Shown here one piece after another: positions 63,281-64,000 of a stretch of 64,000 nucleotides of DNA. A program made the position numbers and the translations under genes. Origin of the DNA: an uncultured Bacillota bacterium (lineage in GTDB: Bacteria; Bacillota; Clostridia; Lachnospirales; Lachnospiraceae); the NCBI GenBank assembly GCA_949291945.1, contig CASEXH010000005.1, positions 1-64,000 of the forward strand, written 5' to 3'. A model generated the notes under the pieces. The model worked only from the letters and a program-made list of their open reading frames with translations. It did not search any database and was not told the DNA's origin. Position 1 is the stretch's first letter; the number at the start of each line of letters is the position of its first letter.

Positions 63281-64000
63281 TACCATTGCATACATATTTA
63301 AACAGGGATTTAAAAATATCTGGCGTAACCTGCGGTTCTCCCTGGCATCTATTTCTACTATGGCTGCCTGTATCTTCCTCTTCGGTCTGTTTCTGGCGCT
63401 GGTCATGAACTTTAATTATATTGTTCGTTCTGCAGAGGAAGGGATTGCCGTTCTGGTATATTTTGATGAAGATATTACCCAGGATCAGATCGACGAGATC
63501 GGCAGACAGATAGATGCCCGCCCTGAGGTAGCAAGGATGGACTATATATCTGCAGATGAGGCCTGGGAAGCATACAGCGAGGTCTATCTGGGTGAAGACA
63601 ATGATGAACTGGCAGAAGGTTTTATGCAGGATAATCCTCTGGCTAACTCTTCCAGATTTGACGTATACCTGGATAATGTAGAAGGTCAGGAAGATTTGGT
63701 AAATTTCATTGAAGGTCTGGATGGCGTGCGAAGAGTGGAGCAGTCTGAGGCAGCAGCAGATGTCCTTTCCACCTTTAACCGGCTGATCGGATATGTGTCT
63801 ATCGTTATTGTGCTGATCCTTTTGATCGTTGCTCTTTTCCTTATCCGGAATACCATTACCATGGGCATTTCTGTACGTCAGGAAGAAATCGGGATCATGA
63901 AGCTGATCGGTGCCACCGACTTCTTTGTAAGAGCTCCATTTGTAATTGAGGGAATCCTTCTGGGAGCCATAGGCGCAGCCATTCCGATCTGCATCTTATA
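63270..64000 (+). CDS. ftsX: Cell division protein FtsX, 5' part
   Basis: Begins with ATG 63270, eleven bases before the ftsE stop, and runs out of the window after about 243 residues. N-terminal membrane segment (SLASISTMAACIFLFGLFLAL, landmark SISTMAAC), an outside domain and two later helices around IVIVLILLIVALFLI are visible, as expected for FtsX. Continuation lies beyond 64000. Confidence 0.9.
   Translation, partial: MRISTIAYIFKQGFKNIWRNLRFSLASISTMAACIFLFGLFLALVMNFNYIVRSAEEGIAVLVYFDEDITQDQIDEIGRQIDARPEVARMDYISADEAWEAYSEVYLGEDNDELAEGFMQDNPLANSSRFDVYLDNVEGQEDLVNFIEGLDGVRRVEQSEAAADVLSTFNRLIGYVSIVIVLILLIVALFLIRNTITMGISVRQEEIGIMKLIGATDFFVRAPFVIEGILLGAIGAAIPICIL

Noticed and set aside
1..64000. 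CRISPR arrays, tRNA and rRNA genes, prophage or integrase genes
   Set aside because: None could be recognised on either strand in this window.

Overview
The window reads as chromosomal DNA of a spore-forming Clostridia bacterium, most likely a Lachnospiraceae member. This rests on protein family content (complete spoIIA and spoVA clusters, an alpha/beta-type SASP, type III glutamine synthetase, an SipW-like membrane protein, a KOW protein between map and infA), on AddAB rather than RecBCD, and on strong AGGAGG ribosome binding sites. The genus cannot be fixed from sequence reading alone. Most genes are on the plus strand; three minus-strand genes stand out (EEP-family, GNAT, WG-repeat).

Layout. 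(1) 1-98: apparent 3' end (domains V and VI) of a group II intron. (2) 150-8238: HAD phosphatase and addB-addA, ending in a terminator that contains the addA stop codon. (3) 8286-10591: an envelope-stress type operon padR - DUF1700 - DUF4097 - pspC behind a near-perfect 30-bp palindrome over the -35 box; then a SASP gene. (4) 10983-11709: a cobalamin riboswitch with terminator, a second terminator and a GC-rich fold-back element, with no evident B12 gene; the next gene is a MATE transporter. (5) 13132-19544: membrane-anchored EEP hydrolase (minus), T-box and valS, LTA-synthase-like sulfatase. (6) 19785-27424: folC, a 49-aa protein, zinc-ribbon/TPR protein, then spoIIAA-spoIIAB-sigF and spoVAA-AB-AC-AD-AE. 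(7) 27575-31428: tcdA, murB, rapZ, whiA and a Crh-like HPr with Glu at position 15 and Ser46 retained; yvcK is absent from its usual place between rapZ and whiA. (8) 31566-35217: GNAT (minus), M18 aminopeptidase, and a signal-peptidase-like protein lacking the catalytic motif. (9) 35329-48680: S10-spc operon rpsJ to secY, then adk, map, a KOW protein and infA. (10) 48743-50080: a minus-strand WG-repeat membrane protein that splits infA from rpmJ. (11) 50200-53872: rpmJ, a long structured leader, rpsM-rpsK-rpsD-rpoA-rplQ and terminator. (12) 53955-64000: lipid kinase, MntP/YtaF family protein, type III glutamine synthetase, a MoxR-like ATPase plus VWA protein plus a degenerate WecB/TagA-family protein, a PucR/CdaR-type regulator, ftsE and the start of ftsX.

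The genes are mainly core functions: recombination repair, translation, secretion, wall and lipid synthesis, folate, sporulation and nitrogen assimilation. The less ordinary signals are mostly non-coding: the PadR palindrome, an orphan B12 riboswitch, two copies of a folded intergenic repeat in the ribosomal operon whose stem changes are compensatory, a 340-nt structured leader before rpsM, and hairpin clusters before folC and adk. The best protein-level oddities are the MoxR/VWA pair with a Walker A ending in GKN and its degenerate glycosyltransferase neighbour, the Glu15 HPr, the catalytically stripped signal-peptidase-like protein, and the enlarged L17. No CRISPR array, prophage, tRNA or rRNA gene was seen.
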